From Bacteroidota bacterium (GTDB taxonomy: Bacteria > Bacteroidota > Bacteroidia > AKYH767-A > OLB10): a stretch of 64,000 nt of DNA. Positions within the stretch are counted from its first letter, which is position 1, and every line of letters begins with the position of its first letter. Under the pieces are notes generated by a model. It did not search any database and had not been told where the DNA came from. It worked only from the letters and a program-made list of their open reading frames with translations. Shown here piece by piece: positions 63,613 to 64,000 of this stretch. The position numbers and the translations under genes were made by a program. The DNA lies in contig JAGVTU010000017.1 in the NCBI GenBank assembly GCA_019136655.1, positions 1 to 64,000 on the forward strand. Direction: 5' to 3'.

Positions 63613-64000
63613 TTATTCAATACCTGCCGTTTGAAGTTTATCATCTTTTAAGATCACAAATGTTCCATCTCCTTTGCTAAGAGCAACGTTTTTAATCTCT
63701 AATTTTTTGTCGGGGAAAGCAGTTTCAGTTAGCAACACATCTACATGGTCAGCTTCTATATTCAGTTGTGCATAGATAAACATAGCTATATCCTGACGCA
63801 TTCCTCGCGGTGTAAATTCTTTTTCGAACAACAATGCATGACTTGATGAAGCGTAAACAGATAATTTAACCGGACTCCTCTTTTTTACTACAGGATTAAG
63901 TGCCCTCATGTGTGCAGCTCCCGTATTCACCTGCTCATATTCTTCTGGAGTAGAGATGTATTTAAAATTAACTATCAGAGTTTTCTCTTCAGGGTTGAAA
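63613..64000 (-). CDS. C-terminal part of an unrecognised gene cut by the window edge
   Basis: The reading frame stays open from the stop at 63613 to base 64000 on the minus strand, giving at least 129 residues; the beginning lies outside the window. A GTG at 63930 is in frame but does not have to be the start. The visible part is rich in Val/Leu/Lys strands (SPVKLSVYASSSHALLFEKEFTPRG, FIYAQLNIEADHVDVLLTE). I recognise no family. Partial and hypothetical. Confidence 0.5.
   Translation of the reverse strand, partial: FNPEEKTLIVNFKYISTPEEYEQVNTGAAHMRALNPVVKKRSPVKLSVYASSSHALLFEKEFTPRGMRQDIAMFIYAQLNIEADHVDVLLTETAFPDKKLEIKNVALSKGDGTFVILKDDKLQTAGIE

Overview
This 64 kb window reads as an ordinary chromosomal segment of an AT-rich member of the Bacteroidota (Chitinophagia/Sphingobacteriia-like rather than Bacteroides-like; genus not determinable by eye). 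The evidence is a 1426-residue cell-surface protein with a type IX secretion C-terminal signal, the Bacteroidota-type arginine decarboxylase, DUF4294, DUF6370 and BT_3928-type proteins, a darA/darB dialkylresorcinol operon, and repeated promoter -7 elements of the Bacteroidota form TAnnTTTG just upstream of many start codons. I see no phage, insertion sequence, CRISPR array, tRNA or rRNA. I count 54 protein genes; the last is cut by the right edge.

Layout. 1-2.7 kb: gcvT and comB, then a small Cys/Lys-rich secreted protein. 2.7-9.2 kb: an amidohydrolase lipoprotein, a histone-H1-like protein, guaB, and a divergent arginine decarboxylase/arginase pair. 9.2-10.6 kb: queE, aroQ and a small unknown. 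10.7-18.1 kb: a tightly packed operon encoding a dialkylresorcinol/flexirubin-type lipid pathway (secreted unknown, darA, darB, 137-aa unknown, BtrH-like protein, ABC ATPase and permease, acyl carrier protein, ketosynthase). 18.1-21.9 kb: obg, a PAP2 phosphatase, a LysE-type exporter and a GH3-type adenylating enzyme. 22-26.3 kb: the giant T9SS cargo protein. 26.6-37.3 kb: mutL, a geranylgeranyl-reductase-type flavoprotein, an outer-membrane protein, an RND/MMPL transporter, a FucP-like sugar transporter, an OPT transporter and a thioredoxin lipoprotein. 37.4-50.3 kb: recF, a DoxX-type protein, folP, an Uup-type ABC-F ATPase, an M13 peptidase lipoprotein, an esterase, holA, AMP nucleosidase, a lone HSDR_N nuclease-fold protein and a penicillin-acylase-family hydrolase. 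50.3-54.3 kb: an orphan response regulator with a degenerate receiver, then mntR-mntH(USP fusion)-smpB. 54.4-64 kb: pyrD, an HMG-CoA-lyase-like enzyme, a long coiled-coil repeat protein, pckA, accC, DUF4294, DUF6370 and a truncated gene.

How parts work together. The 10.7-18.1 kb operon has its own -7 box and stop/start overlaps between several genes, so it probably makes a complete functional unit: ketosynthase and ACP elongate a chain, DarB and DarA condense two chains into a resorcinol, and the ABC pair may move the product or an intermediate. Genes for the aryl starter (ammonia-lyase), ketoreductase and dehydratase are not in this window. MntR, the NRAMP-USP fusion and SmpB form one transcription unit, with a palindromic candidate MntR site in front.

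The signals I rate most interesting are: (1) the orphan OmpR-type regulator whose receiver lacks the phospho-acceptor Asp, with three GTTCRC repeats at exactly 21-bp spacing over its own promoter; (2) several genes whose -7 box ends only 4-5 nt before the start codon, implying leaderless mRNAs; (3) the resorcinol operon with its unassigned partners; (4) the H1-like protein with an acidic tail; and (5) a secreted protein with twelve LEKARxDS repeats. None of these was tested by database search or computation here.
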